Origin: Ignavibacteriaceae bacterium
GTDB lineage: Bacteria > Bacteroidota > Ignavibacteria > Ignavibacteriales > Ignavibacteriaceae
Direction of reading: 5' to 3'
Length of the DNA: 64,000 nucleotides
Assembly (NCBI GenBank): GCA_013388545.1
Contig: JACAFB010000008.1
Span: 100,266 to 164,265, forward strand
Made by a program: the position numbers and the translations under genes. Shown one piece after another: positions 33,086 through 43,732 of this stretch (positions are counted from its first letter, which is position 1; each line of letters begins with the position of its first letter). The notes below the pieces were generated by a model. That model was not told where the DNA came from and did not search any database. It worked only from the letters and a program-made list of their open reading frames with translations.

Positions 33086-35494
33086 ATGATGAATGACTCT
33101 TTCAGCATAGTTGGTAAAAAAGTCTTTAGACAGGATGCTTATGCTAAAGTAACCGGCCAGGCTAAGTTTGCTGACGACATTAATTTTCCCGGTCAGCTTT
33201 TTGCAGTAATGGTAAGAATAGCTTCAGCGCACGCAAAAATAAAATCGATAGATTATTCTGAAGTGATAAATGATTCCCGCCTGATTAAAATTATAGACCA
33301 TTCCAATATTCCCGGAAACAAATTGGTAGGCCCGATAAGGAATGATCAACCGATTTTCTGCTTCGATAAAGTTGTTACTCCCGGAGATGTTATTTGTATG
33401 CTTATCGGCGAGAATGTTGATGATCTAAACAAATTAAAAAGAAAAGTTAAAATTGATTTTGAGGAATTACCTGTTCTAAATGATCCATTAAAATCTCTGG
33501 AAGAAAATTCACCGCTTATTCATCCCGAGTTTGAAAATAACCTTATCATTCATTATCCCTTGCGTAAAGGAAATATTGAAAAAGGTTTTGCCGACAGTGA
33601 CTATATTATTGAGCAGACATATAGAACTGCGTTTGTTGAGCATGCATACATCGAACCCGAAGCTGTTATTGCTATTCCACAGGAAACCCCGAACTCAGTA
33701 AAAATAGTTGGCAGTATACAAAATCCATTTACTTGCAGAAAAGTTGTTGCATCAGTGCTTAATTATCCGCTTGCTAATGTAAGAGTAATTCAGGCAGAAC
33801 TTGGCGGCTCATTTGGCGGAAAGGATGATACAATGAATATACTTTCTGCACGAGCAGCAATCGGCGCAATGATTACCGGAAGGCCTGTAAAAATAAAATA
33901 TACACGTGAAGAATCGATTCTGGAATCCTACAAACGCCATCCATATATATTAAATTACAAAGTTGGTGCAAAGGCCGATGGAAAAATCACTGCAATGAAA
34001 ATTGATATTATTGCAGATGGCGGCGCATATTCATCCATGAGTCCCTTTGTAACCTGGCGTTCAGTAGTACAGGCAACGGGACCTTATGAAATTGAAAATG
34101 TTCAAACCGATGTCAGGGCTGTTTATACAAACAATCCTTACACCGGTGCGATGCGTGGTTTTGGTTCACCCCAGCCAATTTTTGCTGTTGAATCAATTAT
34201 GGATGAACTTGCAATTAAATTGAATATTACTCCGGACGAAATAAGGAGAAGAAATTGTTTCACTTCAGGTTCTTTTACTGCGAGCGGACAAAAGCTTGAA
34301 AAACACGATGTAAACCTGATTAAAGTTCTTGATACAGCGGTTCAAAAATCAGGATTTAAAGAAAAATGGATTAAGTATCATTCTTTACAGGAATTTAAAA
34401 GCTTAGAGCATAAAAATTTATCCTTTAATGATGCTGACAGCTTGATTCTCAAAGAACAAGATTACTTAAATAATCAAAATTATTTAAGAAAAGGAATAGG
34501 ACTTGCGGTAAGTTACAGGGGGTGTTCATTAGGTGCTGAAGGCATCGATGCAGCAGCAGCATATCTGTCGCTGCAGAATGATGGAAGTTTGTTTTTACTT
34601 TGCGGGCTTTCTGAAAATGGTCAAGGTTTGCGAACAACGTTATCCATTGTTGCTGCAGAAGTGCTGGGATTAACATTAGACAAAATTATCTATCTTGATC
34701 AGGATACCAGCCTGATTCCCGATAGTGGTCCCACTGTTGCTTCACGCGCAACATTGATGGGTGGTGGTGCAGTTAAAAATGCTGCTGTGGAAATAAGAAA
34801 CAGACTGGAAAAACTGCTGGTTGACGAGTGGAATCTTGCAGGTGATGCAGTCTTCACATTTGCGAATGATAAGGTAAAATACTTTGGTGGAGGTGCAAAG
34901 GAAATAAGTTTTAATGAATTGTGTGCACTTGCCTATAAAAAGGGAATCAGCCTTTCAGCGATGGGCTGGTATAAAGGACCAGATGTACATTGGAATGAGG
35001 AAACGGGGCAGGGCTCTGCATATTTTACTTATGTTTACGGTTGCCAGGTTGCTGAGGTCACTCTAAACATGGCTACCGGTGAGGTGTTTATTGATAATCT
35101 GATTGCAGTTCACAATCCCGGCAGAGTTATTAATTTACTCGGAGCAGAGGGACAAGTTTATGGCGGAGTTACCCAGGGTGCAGGATATGCTCTCTGGGAA
35201 GAAATAAATTCTGAGAAAGGATTTATTAAAGAGTTGAATTTCGATCAGTACTTAATTCCCACAGCAAAGGACGTCGGGAAGATTAAGCCGTATTTTATTG
35301 AAGGCAGGGATATTTATGGACCCTGGGGTGCAAAATCTTTGGGAGAACCTACTCTTGAACTTACAGCGGCAGCAATTGCCAACGCTGTGAGAAACGCCGC
35401 AGGAAAAAGATTTTTCAACCTCCCTTTGAATCTAGAGGAAATATTTCTCGGTAAAAAACTTAAAGCTGAATCTTTGAACAGAGGTAGTGCTTAG
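33086..35494 (+). CDS. Xanthine dehydrogenase-type molybdenum-binding subunit (XdhA/XdhD-like)
   Basis: The 802-residue protein carries RQDAYAKVTGQAKFADDI, VEHAYIEPEAVIAIP, QAELGGSFGGKDDTMNILSA (Gly-rich Moco loop), YTGAMRGFGSPQPIFAVES, GLSENGQGLRTTLSIVAAEV and the catalytic Glu in AKSLGEPTLELTAAAIANAV. It is the large subunit of a cytosolic xanthine-dehydrogenase-like enzyme. XdhD and selenium-dependent molybdenum hydroxylases of the purine cluster share this layout. It has no export signal, in contrast to the PaoABC-like set 6 kb upstream. Its partners follow directly: the FAD subunit overlaps by 1 nt and the 2Fe-2S subunit comes next. Confidence 0.9.
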   Translation: MMNDSFSIVGKKVFRQDAYAKVTGQAKFADDINFPGQLFAVMVRIASAHAKIKSIDYSEVINDSRLIKIIDHSNIPGNKLVGPIRNDQPIFCFDKVVTPGDVICMLIGENVDDLNKLKRKVKIDFEELPVLNDPLKSLEENSPLIHPEFENNLIIHYPLRKGNIEKGFADSDYIIEQTYRTAFVEHAYIEPEAVIAIPQETPNSVKIVGSIQNPFTCRKVVASVLNYPLANVRVIQAELGGSFGGKDDTMNILSARAAIGAMITGRPVKIKYTREESILESYKRHPYILNYKVGAKADGKITAMKIDIIADGGAYSSMSPFVTWRSVVQATGPYEIENVQTDVRAVYTNNPYTGAMRGFGSPQPIFAVESIMDELAIKLNITPDEIRRRNCFTSGSFTASGQKLEKHDVNLIKVLDTAVQKSGFKEKWIKYHSLQEFKSLEHKNLSFNDADSLILKEQDYLNNQNYLRKGIGLAVSYRGCSLGAEGIDAAAAYLSLQNDGSLFLLCGLSENGQGLRTTLSIVAAEVLGLTLDKIIYLDQDTSLIPDSGPTVASRATLMGGGAVKNAAVEIRNRLEKLLVDEWNLAGDAVFTFANDKVKYFGGGAKEISFNELCALAYKKGISLSAMGWYKGPDVHWNEETGQGSAYFTYVYGCQVAEVTLNMATGEVFIDNLIAVHNPGRVINLLGAEGQVYGGVTQGAGYALWEEINSEKGFIKELNFDQYLIPTAKDVGKIKPYFIEGRDIYGPWGAKSLGEPTLELTAAAIANAVRNAAGKRFFNLPLNLEEIFLGKKLKAESLNRGSA

Positions 35495-36375
35495 TGATTC
35501 CTGAGTTGGAAATAATAAAACCTTTTTCTCTTGAAGAAGCGGTTGATTTCTTAAATGATCATCCGGCAGAAGCAAGAATCATTGCTGGAGGAACAGATAT
35601 AATTCCCGGTTTGATGCAAGGTTCAAAGCGATTTACAGGAATTAAATACCTTGTTGATCTGCAACAGATTGATGAGTTAAAAGAAATTATCGCGGATTCT
35701 GAAAATATTACTATCGGGGCTTTATTAACATTTTCACAGATGATTAATAACGATTCTTTAAAAAATAATTTCCCTCTGCTTGTCAAATCAGCATCAACAG
35801 TTGGAAGTGTTCAAATTAGAAACAGAGCTACCGTTGCAGGTAATTTTATTAATAATGCTCCTTGTGCTGATTCTGTTCCCCCGCTGCTGGTTTACAATGC
35901 TAAGATCAAACTCCTCGGAGTGAACGGAAATTATGAAATGCCGTTAAGCGACTTTTTGATTAAACCTTATTTCACAAGATTAAAAACAGGTGAAATAGTC
36001 ACTCAGATAATTTTACCTAAACCCAAAAAAGAATTTATAGGTGATTTTTATAAACTTGGCAGAAGAAGAGGAGTAGCTATAAGCAGAATAACTCTGGCTG
36101 CCCTAATCCAAATTGAAGATAATAAACTTGGTGAAATTCGACTTGCGAGCGGTGCGGTTTCTCCTATTGGCATGAGGTTTTTTGATCTTGAACAAAAATA
36201 TTCCGGGTCTGTAATCTCAGATAAGCTGTTAAAAAACATTTCTTCTGATCTTGGAAAAGAAATCTTAAAAGTGACCGGACTCAGGTGGTCAAGTGAATAT
36301 AAAGTACCGGTAACCCAACAGGCAATGTATTTATTGCTTGAAAGAATTTGCTCAGCACACAAACAGGTGAAATGA
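35494..36375 (+). CDS. FAD-binding subunit of xanthine dehydrogenase-type complex
   Basis: The 293-residue protein has the FAD motifs EARIIAGGTDIIPGLMQGS and GSVQIRNRATVAGNFINNAP, followed by a typical C-terminal domain with KLGRRRGVAISRITLAALIQ. It starts with GTG at 35494, sharing one base with the TAG stop of the molybdenum subunit, so translation is coupled. It lacks the Cys insert of the PaoB-like subunit at 27182. It should transfer electrons from the 2Fe-2S clusters to NAD+ or another acceptor. Confidence 0.9.
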   Translation: MIPELEIIKPFSLEEAVDFLNDHPAEARIIAGGTDIIPGLMQGSKRFTGIKYLVDLQQIDELKEIIADSENITIGALLTFSQMINNDSLKNNFPLLVKSASTVGSVQIRNRATVAGNFINNAPCADSVPPLLVYNAKIKLLGVNGNYEMPLSDFLIKPYFTRLKTGEIVTQIILPKPKKEFIGDFYKLGRRRGVAISRITLAALIQIEDNKLGEIRLASGAVSPIGMRFFDLEQKYSGSVISDKLLKNISSDLGKEILKVTGLRWSSEYKVPVTQQAMYLLLERICSAHKQVK

Positions 36376-36830
36376 AAATTAAAGTATCTTTCATATTAAA
36401 TGGTTTGCAGGTTACAGTTGAAACTGAAGCTCACAGAAGACTTCTTGATTTATTAAGAGACGATTTAAACCTGACAGGAACAAAAGAAGGTTGCGCTATT
36501 GGAGAATGCGGAGCTTGCACGGTTGTAATGAATAAGCTCGCTGTTAACTCTTGTCTTGTTTTAGCCGGTCAAATTGATGGTGCAGAGATAATTACGATTG
36601 AAGGACTGATGAAAAATGGCGCGCTTCATTCATTGCAGCAAAAATTTATAGAGAAAGGTGCTGTTCAGTGCGGATTCTGCACACCGGGAATGATTATGTC
36701 TGCGTATGCACTTTTACTTTCAAATAAGAATCCTGATGAAGAAGAAATTAAGGAAGCAATTGCCGGGAATCTTTGCAGATGTACAGGCTATAAACAGATA
36801 ATAGAAGCAATTGCTGATTCTGAAATCTGA
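36372..36830 (+). CDS. 2Fe-2S subunit of xanthine dehydrogenase-type complex
   Basis: The 152-residue protein has two 2Fe-2S sites: GCAIGECGACTVVMN with a fourth Cys at VNSC, and CGFCTPGMIMSAYALL with NLCRCTGYKQI. The start chosen is ATG at 36372, which overlaps the FAD-subunit stop by ATGA and has AGGTGA before it; a TTG at 36348 gives a less likely extension. There is no Tat signal, so this complex is cytosolic. The gene ends exactly at the stop of the convergent ssnA-like gene, with no spacing. Confidence 0.92.
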   Translation: MKIKVSFILNGLQVTVETEAHRRLLDLLRDDLNLTGTKEGCAIGECGACTVVMNKLAVNSCLVLAGQIDGAEIITIEGLMKNGALHSLQQKFIEKGAVQCGFCTPGMIMSAYALLLSNKNPDEEEIKEAIAGNLCRCTGYKQIIEAIADSEI

Positions 36831-38135
36831 TCAGGGTTTAATTTTATTCATTCGTTCCCAAAGTTTTTCTGCCTGCCTTCTGGATTCAGCATAAATTGAT
36901 TCTACTTCAAAAGGAAAGCTGCGGTTTTCATAAACAATTTTGCCGCCTATGATTGATGTTTCAACATTTTTTGAAGAGAAACCAAAGATGAAATGACTTC
37001 CCAAATTTTTTTCGTTAATTGGAGTTGCAGCTTTGTAATCAGTTATTATTAAATCCGCTTCGAAACCCTCAGCAATTCTTCCAAATTTTTTATTGAAGTA
37101 CCGGCTGAGAATTCTATTTCCATTAAAAAGTAATTTCAATATTTGATTGGGATGAAGATTTACTCTGGCTTCTTTGCTTTTGAAGTAAGCGAACCTGCAT
37201 TCCTCAAACATATCCGAACCAATCCCATCAGTACCGATACAGCAGTTGTCAATCATCAAAATCTGTTTCAGGTAGCCAACAGAATTATTCATATTCGATC
37301 TGGGATTGTGAATAAGGAAGGAGTTGTGATTGTTAATTATGTCAATCTCCGATTTATTAAGATGAACTCCGTGAACAAGCAAAGCTTTATCGTTAAGAAG
37401 ATCGAATTTCTCAAGACGTTTACATATTGATGTGTGATATTTTTCCCGTGTTCGCTTTACGTCGGCTTTATCTTCGGCTATATGGATATGAATTCCGGTT
37501 TTGGTTTCTTTTAACAGTGATGAAATACTCTGCAGGGTTTTATCTGATAATGTAAAAGAAGCATGTGCGCCGATTGAAGTTTTAATTAGTTCGGAATTAG
37601 TTTCGTGGAAAAAGCGCTTTGATTCCCCGATGCCCTGAATTGCACCTGTCTTTCCGTTGCGATCAGTAATTTCGTAAGCGAGAATTCCTCTTAAGCCCAT
37701 TTTACTAAATCCCTGTTCAAGTGCGCAAAGGGAGCCTTTAATAAAATTTGGAGAGGCATGATGATCAATTACTGCAGTTGTCCCATTTTTAATTGCTTCG
37801 AGTGATCCGACCAACCCGCTGTAGTAAATGCTTTTCTGGTTATGAGCACGGTCAAGACGCCACCAAAGATTTTTCAGAATTTCAACGAAGTTTACTGAAT
37901 GTGGAATTGAAGCTAAAATTCCCCGTGAAAGTACGGAATAGAAATGATTATGCGCACAAACTAGGCCGGGCATAATATATTTGCCGGTTCCATCGATCGT
38001 TTTTAGTTTCTTTCCTGATGGCCTGATGTTCTTTTCAATTTTTACAATTAGATTTTTTTCTATCAGAATATCATAATTAAACTTTACTTCAGCAGGATTT
38101 AGGTTGATTAAATTAATATTTCTGATATGAATCAT
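36831..38135 (-). CDS. ssnA: SsnA-type aminohydrolase
   Basis: The 434-residue protein has the amidohydrolase superfamily motifs VCAHNHFYSVL (HxH), GIHIHIAEDKADV, LVHGVHLNKSEI and IGTDGIGSDMFEE, plus the typical SsnA start with a short beta-sandwich and GKYIMPGLV. SsnA homologues occur with ygfK, ygeY and ygeW in the purine-degradation set and probably remove an amino group or open a ring (guanine-deaminase-like family); the exact reaction is uncertain. It overlaps the end of ygfK by 4 nt, so the two are one minus-strand transcription unit. It is convergent with the xdh-type genes. Confidence 0.87.
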   Translation of the reverse strand: MIHIRNINLINLNPAEVKFNYDILIEKNLIVKIEKNIRPSGKKLKTIDGTGKYIMPGLVCAHNHFYSVLSRGILASIPHSVNFVEILKNLWWRLDRAHNQKSIYYSGLVGSLEAIKNGTTAVIDHHASPNFIKGSLCALEQGFSKMGLRGILAYEITDRNGKTGAIQGIGESKRFFHETNSELIKTSIGAHASFTLSDKTLQSISSLLKETKTGIHIHIAEDKADVKRTREKYHTSICKRLEKFDLLNDKALLVHGVHLNKSEIDIINNHNSFLIHNPRSNMNNSVGYLKQILMIDNCCIGTDGIGSDMFEECRFAYFKSKEARVNLHPNQILKLLFNGNRILSRYFNKKFGRIAEGFEADLIITDYKAATPINEKNLGSHFIFGFSSKNVETSIIGGKIVYENRSFPFEVESIYAESRRQAEKLWERMNKIKP

Positions 38136-41100
38136 TGATTTTCGGGATGGTTATTGAATAAATAAATATAATTTTTAATTACTTCAGAAATTACTTCGGC
38201 GAATGAGGAAAATCCCGGCAAACCAATAACATCAGTTTCAATGCGGTTTCTTTTCCAGTTAAATACAGCTTTGAATTGTCGACCTGAAAATCTGATCAGC
38301 ATTTCATTTTCCTGCACTTCAGACTTTTCTATGTAGTAAAAGCCATTATTTGAACTATTAAGAAAATTATTCGCTGAGTCAAACAATGTTATTTTATCTT
38401 TGTAAGGAGCTCCTTTATATGGACAAAAAGTTTCGCAGTTACCACATTCATTGCAAAGGGTGTCGATATGAAGAATCTGAAACTTGTCCTTAAACCCATT
38501 TGATATTTGAATCGGAATATTTGCACGATTCGGGCATACATCAACACATTTATTGCATAAAATATCACAGTGCAAACACCGCTGAGATTCAAGTTCCGGG
38601 TTCAGTTGAGATGGCTCTAAAATCTTTCCCTTCGTGATTAATTTATCTTCATTTTCTGTTTGAGTACCGAAGTAATTAATTTCAGGTAATTGTTTTTTTT
38701 CAGGAAATTCTCTTGAAAGAATTTCATTTGCTGCTTTCCTCGCATCTGCAATTGCTTCAACTACTGTTGAAGGGCCATTTAAAGCATCTCCCCCAATAAA
38801 AATATTTGTAATCCCCGACTCGTTTGTTGCTTTGTTCACAATAAGATTTCCCTGATCATCAAAAGGGAAATTATTACGAGACAGAAATTCAATGTCCACT
38901 TCTTCACCAATTGCTGAAAGCACAGAGTCAACCTCAATCTCTTCAAATGAATCTTTAACAGGAATAACATTTCTTCGGCCATCGATCTCAATTTTATCAA
39001 GCATCATTTTCTGGCATTTGAGTATTCCATTTTGAAAACTTAACGGCAAAAGCAGCTCCTTAAAATCCACGCCATCATTCAAAGCAGAAATTAGTTCTTC
39101 CTTATCAGCGGGCATAAATTCTTTTGTTCTTCTGTAAATGATGCAAACGTCATTAACTCCGTGTTGCTTTAATGCTGCTCTTGCTCCATCCATAGCAGAA
39201 TTTCCTCCGCCAATTACTGCAACTCTCTTCCCGAGACTGGTATCAATTCCGTGATGAAGGTTCCAAAGAAAATCAACTGCACTGATAACTGGCTTATCTG
39301 AAAATTCCAGATCAAGAGTTTTGGATTTCCCGGCTCCGATTGCAACGTAAATGTATTTAAAACCATCTGATTTAAGTTTTTCTATTGGCTTATCTTCTTT
39401 CCAATTGAAGACGAACTTTGCTCCTAATCTTTTTATCAAATCAATATCATTATTGATTGCTGATTGCGGTAGACGAAATCCGGGGATAACATTTCGTACA
39501 ATACCACCAGCATCGTGTTCTTTTTCAAAAATGGTGACTTCTAATCCATTCTTCAGTAAGAAAAATGCAAATGCTAGTCCTGAAGGTCCGCCTCCTATAA
39601 CTGCTGCTTTGGGATTACTTTCATTAAAAACTTTTTGTACAAAAAATTCAGAGTAATAACTGTTTAAGCCTTTGTAGGCTGCTTCGAGTTTTAAGTCTCT
39701 TATTAGAACCGGGAAATCATAATCCCATCGGGTGCAATGTTCCATACATTTATGATCACAGATATAGCCGGTTATATGTGGCAGAGGATTCTGGTTCAAA
39801 ATAGAGTTTAATGCGCCACTGAAATTTTTATTTTTCAGGTAATAAATGTATTCTGAAACATTTTGATGAATAGGGCAAGCCTCCTGGCAGGGTGCAATGT
39901 AGCAATCAAACATCGGCAGATTCTTTTTTATTTTAATTGAACTGATATCACGGTAGCTTTTACTGTATTTCTCATTTAACAAAGATTCTGATGAAATTTC
40001 TGATAGTTTGTTAACGTCAATCACGCCGGGAATGTTTAAATCTCTGATGCTTTCTGCAATCTGATAAAGCCTCAGGTATCCACCGGGCTTTAGTAATTCA
40101 GTTACTATTGTTACAGGATAAAGTCCACATTCTAATATTTCTTTTGTGTTGTGAATATATGCGCCGCCGGAAAAAGAAATTTTTATTTCATTTTTTAATT
40201 TAGCAGCAAGTTGATGAGCCAGGCTAATCGTTAAAGGAAACAGAACTCTTCCGGAAAGATACTTTTCATTTCCTGAAAGAATTCCATCTCTATTCTGAAC
40301 CGGGAGGGTGTTGGATAATTTTAATCCAAAGTGCTTTCCGCAGGAAACTGAAAATTCATTTAACTCATTTATTAATTGAACTGCATCATCAAATTGTAAA
40401 TCATTTGTGAATGATGACTCTTTAATTTCAACATGCCTGAATCCTGTACGATCGAGTACGGATCTTACAAATTTAAATCCGGTCAAAGTTGGGTTTAGCT
40501 TTATGAATGTGTGCAGCTGCTTTTCTTCAAGTAAGTATCTGGCGATAAGTTTTATTTCATTTCCTGGACAACCATGCATTGTTGAGAGTGTAACAGAGTT
40601 TGAAATGAGCGGAGAAATATTTTGAATGAAGTATAAAATTTTTTCTTTTCTCTCATGCGAAAATTTAAACTCATCGGTTAAAAGTCTGCTTAAAAATCCA
40701 TCCTTTATTTCTTTAATAAGATAATTCTGATAAACTTCAAATTGTACAGTATTAGTTGCATCTTTCATCTTGAAAATAAATTTATCAACCTTTTCTGATT
40801 TAATTCCCTCGAGATCATAACCTATACTCATATTGAAGATGAAATCTTTCTGATCAGCAGGCGAGAATTTGAATACCATTTGAAGAAGATGAAGAGCGAA
40901 CCAGGCTTTCAGGTATTCATCAAATGACTGATCAATAGTTAACTCCTGCGACCATTCAGTGTTGTAACCTTCATCAGGTACATCAATGCAAGGTTTTGAT
41001 ATTTGCAGGCTGTCATTTGTTTGTACAGTTTTAAGCTCGAAGAATCTACCTCCGCATAAGTAAGCACAAACAATATTCTGGCTCAGCTGTGTATGTGGTC

Positions 41101-41277
41101 CAGCTGCTGGTCCGATTGGAATTCCAAATTCTTCATCAAAGATTTTTTTTCTATGATCTGAATCATTATAAAAGAAATTTACTGCGGGAATGTTGAAAAT
41201 ATTTTTTTGCTGGAATATTCTTTAAATATCCATTCGATCAGATGTTTAAATGAAAGAGGAGTCATTCTGTCAGCCAT
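38132..41277 (-). CDS. ygfK: YgfK-type flavin/Fe-S oxidoreductase, with -1 frameshift in an A7 run
   Basis: The gene begins ATG at 41277 (GGAG 7 nt upstream) as MADRMTPLSFKHLIEWIFKE but stops after 32 codons. A -1 slip at A AAA AAA (T-run 41202-41208) continues SKKNIFNIPAVNFF into the downstream frame, which is open to 38132. The joined protein is about 1048 residues, close to E. coli YgfK (1032). Domains: dihydroorotate-dehydrogenase-like FMN half (GPAAGPHTQLSQNIV, GGRFFELKTVQ); a Cys-rich linker (CQEACPIHQN, CDHKCMEHC); an FAD/NAD-binding GltD-like part (VIGGGPSGLAFAFFLL, VIGGGNSAMDGARAAL); and two C-terminal 4Fe-4S sites (CNKCVDVCP, CNECGNCETFCP). In the purine set YgfK is thought to reduce the substrate ring with NAD(P)H. 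The break could be a sequencing error, decay, or programmed slippage. Confidence 0.88.
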
Positions 41278-41485
41278 TCAATTACTCCGTTCTCAATTTT
41301 TACTGCCATAAGGCAAAGAAAAACTTATGTAAAATTAAGAATTATTTATTTCTGTTTAAGGTTTTATTCAAAAAAATATGGTAGACTTTTATTTTTTTAA
41401 TAAGTTTGAATTGTAAAAATGAGTTGACTTAACTTTAAGTCGCTTAAGCAGAGAATTCGAGTTAATAAATTTATCCGGAAATAAA

Positions 41486-42676
41486 ATGCATATCGCAAAA
41501 TCCATTCTTGAAAAAGCCTGGCAATATGAGTCATACACTGCGGAGAATTTATCAAAATTAGTTCAGAAAAAATCTTTAAGCTGTTATGAAAAAGAAGCAG
41601 CTTTTGAACTCAGGCAGCAAATGGAACAGTCGGGATTCGACGAGGTGAGAATCGATGGACTGGGCAATGTTATTGGCAGAATTGGCGCCGGTAAAAGGAT
41701 AATTGCTTTTGATGGACATATTGATACGGTTGATGCCGGGAATCTTCAAAATTGGTCGTTTGATCCTTTCGCAGGTGAAATTAAAGATGGGTTTGTTCAT
41801 GGAAGAGGAACAGTTGACCAGAAGGGCGGACCTGCTGCATTTGTTACCGCCGGAAGAATAATTAAAGAATTAGATTTAGCAAAAGATATAACAATTTATT
41901 TTATCGGATCTGTTATCGAAGAAGACTGCGATGGGCTTCCCTGGAAATACATAATTGAAGAAGACAAAATAATTCCCGAATGTGTTGTTATAACCGAACC
42001 GACCAATCTTGGTATCTATCGCGGTCATCGGGGAAGAATGGAAATCGAAGTAACCTTCAAAGGTCGATCTGCTCACGGCTCAGCACCTGAAAGAGGTTTG
42101 AATGCCGTTTACATGGCTTCTAAAACTTCTTTAATGATTGAAGAATTGAACAACAACCTTGCTGATGATGAATTCTTAGGCAAGGGATCGGTCGCAGTTA
42201 CGGAATTTGTCTCCAACAGTCCTTCGTTATGTGCAATACCGGATTATAGTAAGATTCATCTTGACCGAAGATTAACCTGGGGAGAAGATAAGAACTTAGC
42301 TCTCGGACAAATAAAAGAAATTGTTAAAAACTATAATGCCGAAGTTAGAATCCCCGTCTTTAAACAAAAATCATTTACAGGGCTCGACTATGGCATGGAA
42401 AAATATTTTCCAACCTGGAAACTTGAACCTGATAATCCTTATGTGAATAAAGCAGCAGATTCTTTCAAGAAATTGTTCAATACAGAGCCTGTAGTTGATA
42501 AATGGACATTTTCAACAAATGGTGTTGTTATTTGCGGTATTTATGGAATTCCAGTTGTGGGTTTTGGGCCGGGAAATGAAGTTCTTGCTCACGCACCTGA
42601 CGAAAAAGTTCCTGTTGAACATCTTGTTAAAGCCAGTGCTTTTTATGCAATGATTAGTAAAAAATTTAATGAATAA
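41486..42676 (+). CDS. ygeY: YgeY-type M20 metallohydrolase
   Basis: The 396-residue protein has the M20 dinuclear zinc motifs AFDGHIDTVD, GRGTVDQKGG, catalytic Glu pair in VIEEDCDG, VITEPTNLGIYRGHRG and a final His in LAHAPDEKVPVEHL. A dimerisation domain lies at about 195-310. The family is the YgeY hydrolase linked to selenium/purine metabolism clusters, which cleaves an amide of a ring-opened intermediate. It begins a plus-strand run with ygeW and the threonine-synthase-like gene, divergent from ygfK across 208 nt that must carry both promoters. Confidence 0.9.
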   Translation: MHIAKSILEKAWQYESYTAENLSKLVQKKSLSCYEKEAAFELRQQMEQSGFDEVRIDGLGNVIGRIGAGKRIIAFDGHIDTVDAGNLQNWSFDPFAGEIKDGFVHGRGTVDQKGGPAAFVTAGRIIKELDLAKDITIYFIGSVIEEDCDGLPWKYIIEEDKIIPECVVITEPTNLGIYRGHRGRMEIEVTFKGRSAHGSAPERGLNAVYMASKTSLMIEELNNNLADDEFLGKGSVAVTEFVSNSPSLCAIPDYSKIHLDRRLTWGEDKNLALGQIKEIVKNYNAEVRIPVFKQKSFTGLDYGMEKYFPTWKLEPDNPYVNKAADSFKKLFNTEPVVDKWTFSTNGVVICGIYGIPVVGFGPGNEVLAHAPDEKVPVEHLVKASAFYAMISKKFNE

Positions 42677-42718
42677 GTAAAAAAATTCTTAAACGATTTA
42701 ATCAACTCCGGAGAAGTG

Positions 42719-43729
42719 ATGATACCGTCTTTAAAAAATAAACATTTTCTGACAGATGATGATTGGACAATTGCAGAACTTGATACGGTTTTCGAAACAG
42801 CATTTCAGCTTAAGAGCAGTTTTTATGCTGAGGAACCTACAATTTATCTTCCTCATAAAACATTATTCATGATTTTCTTTGAGCAATCAACCCGAACCCG
42901 GAATTCTGTGGAAGCAGGAATGACGCAGCTCGGCGGACACGCTCACGACCTGACGGCAGATAAAATGCAGATTTCCCACGGTGAAGCTCCCAAGGATACG
43001 GCAATCATTCTTTCGCGAATGGGACACGGCATTGCCTGCAGAAATTGTTTTTATGGAATAGGCAAAAAGTACATTGATGAGATGGCTAAATATTCATCCA
43101 AGCCTGTAATGTCTCTTCAGGACGATGTTTATCATCCTTTCCAGGGAATTGCCGATCTTATGACAATCTTCGAACATTTGGGCAGAAACACTAAAGGTTT
43201 GAAAGTTACAGTTTCCTGGGCTTATGCTGATACACATTCAAAACCATTGTCGGTTCCTCAGACTCAGATACTTTTATTCCCCCGATATGGAATTGATGTT
43301 ACAGTTGCAAATCCAAAAGAATTTCCTCTGAGCAAAAACATCATTGAAAAAGCAAAGCTTAACGCACAGGCCGGAGGAGGAAGCATAAGGTTCACTAATA
43401 ATATGGATGAAGCATTTGAAGGTGCACAAATAGTTATTCCTAAAAACTGGGGTGGTTTTGGGTATTATGATGTTGATTATTATTTACAAAATGAGTCTGA
43501 ATGTAAAAAGGAAATGAAAAATAATCTTGAGAAGTACAAATCATGGATTTGTGATGAAAAAAGAATTAAGCTTGCTGATAAAAATGTAAAATTGATGCAT
43601 GCACTGCCGGCAGATCGCGGTCACGAAGTTACTGATGAAATCCTGGACAACGAAAATATCTCTATAGTATTTGATGAAGCAGAAAACAGGCTTCATACTG
43701 CAAAAGCTGTTATGGCATTAACAATGTAG
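42719..43729 (+). CDS. ygeW: YgeW-type knotted carbamoyltransferase
   Basis: From ATG at 42719 (GGAG 5 nt upstream) the protein is 336 residues; GTG at 42716 is the alternative. It has the carbamoyl-phosphate loop EQSTRTRNSVEAG, the second-half motif LMHALPADRG, and the characteristic SWAYADTHSKPLSVPQ knot region of YgeW. It is shorter than E. coli YgeW (396). Carbamoyltransferases of this cluster are thought to run backward, releasing carbamoyl phosphate from a ureido intermediate so that ATP can be made by carbamate kinase; no carbamate kinase gene is in the window. Forms an operon with ygeY (42 nt) and the next gene (3 nt). Confidence 0.9.
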   Translation: MIPSLKNKHFLTDDDWTIAELDTVFETAFQLKSSFYAEEPTIYLPHKTLFMIFFEQSTRTRNSVEAGMTQLGGHAHDLTADKMQISHGEAPKDTAIILSRMGHGIACRNCFYGIGKKYIDEMAKYSSKPVMSLQDDVYHPFQGIADLMTIFEHLGRNTKGLKVTVSWAYADTHSKPLSVPQTQILLFPRYGIDVTVANPKEFPLSKNIIEKAKLNAQAGGGSIRFTNNMDEAFEGAQIVIPKNWGGFGYYDVDYYLQNESECKKEMKNNLEKYKSWICDEKRIKLADKNVKLMHALPADRGHEVTDEILDNENISIVFDEAENRLHTAKAVMALTM

Positions 43730-43732
43730 AAT

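Noticed and set aside
39351..39656. 101-codon plus-strand frame
   Set aside because: It is opposite the FAD-binding part of ygfK and has no signal for translation or known motif.
38132..40879. Taking ygfK as a 915-residue protein starting at ATG 40879
   Set aside because: Strong YgfK homology (GPAAGPHTQLSQNIV, GGRFFELKTVQ) continues upstream in the same frame without a start and joins the N-terminus at the A7 run.
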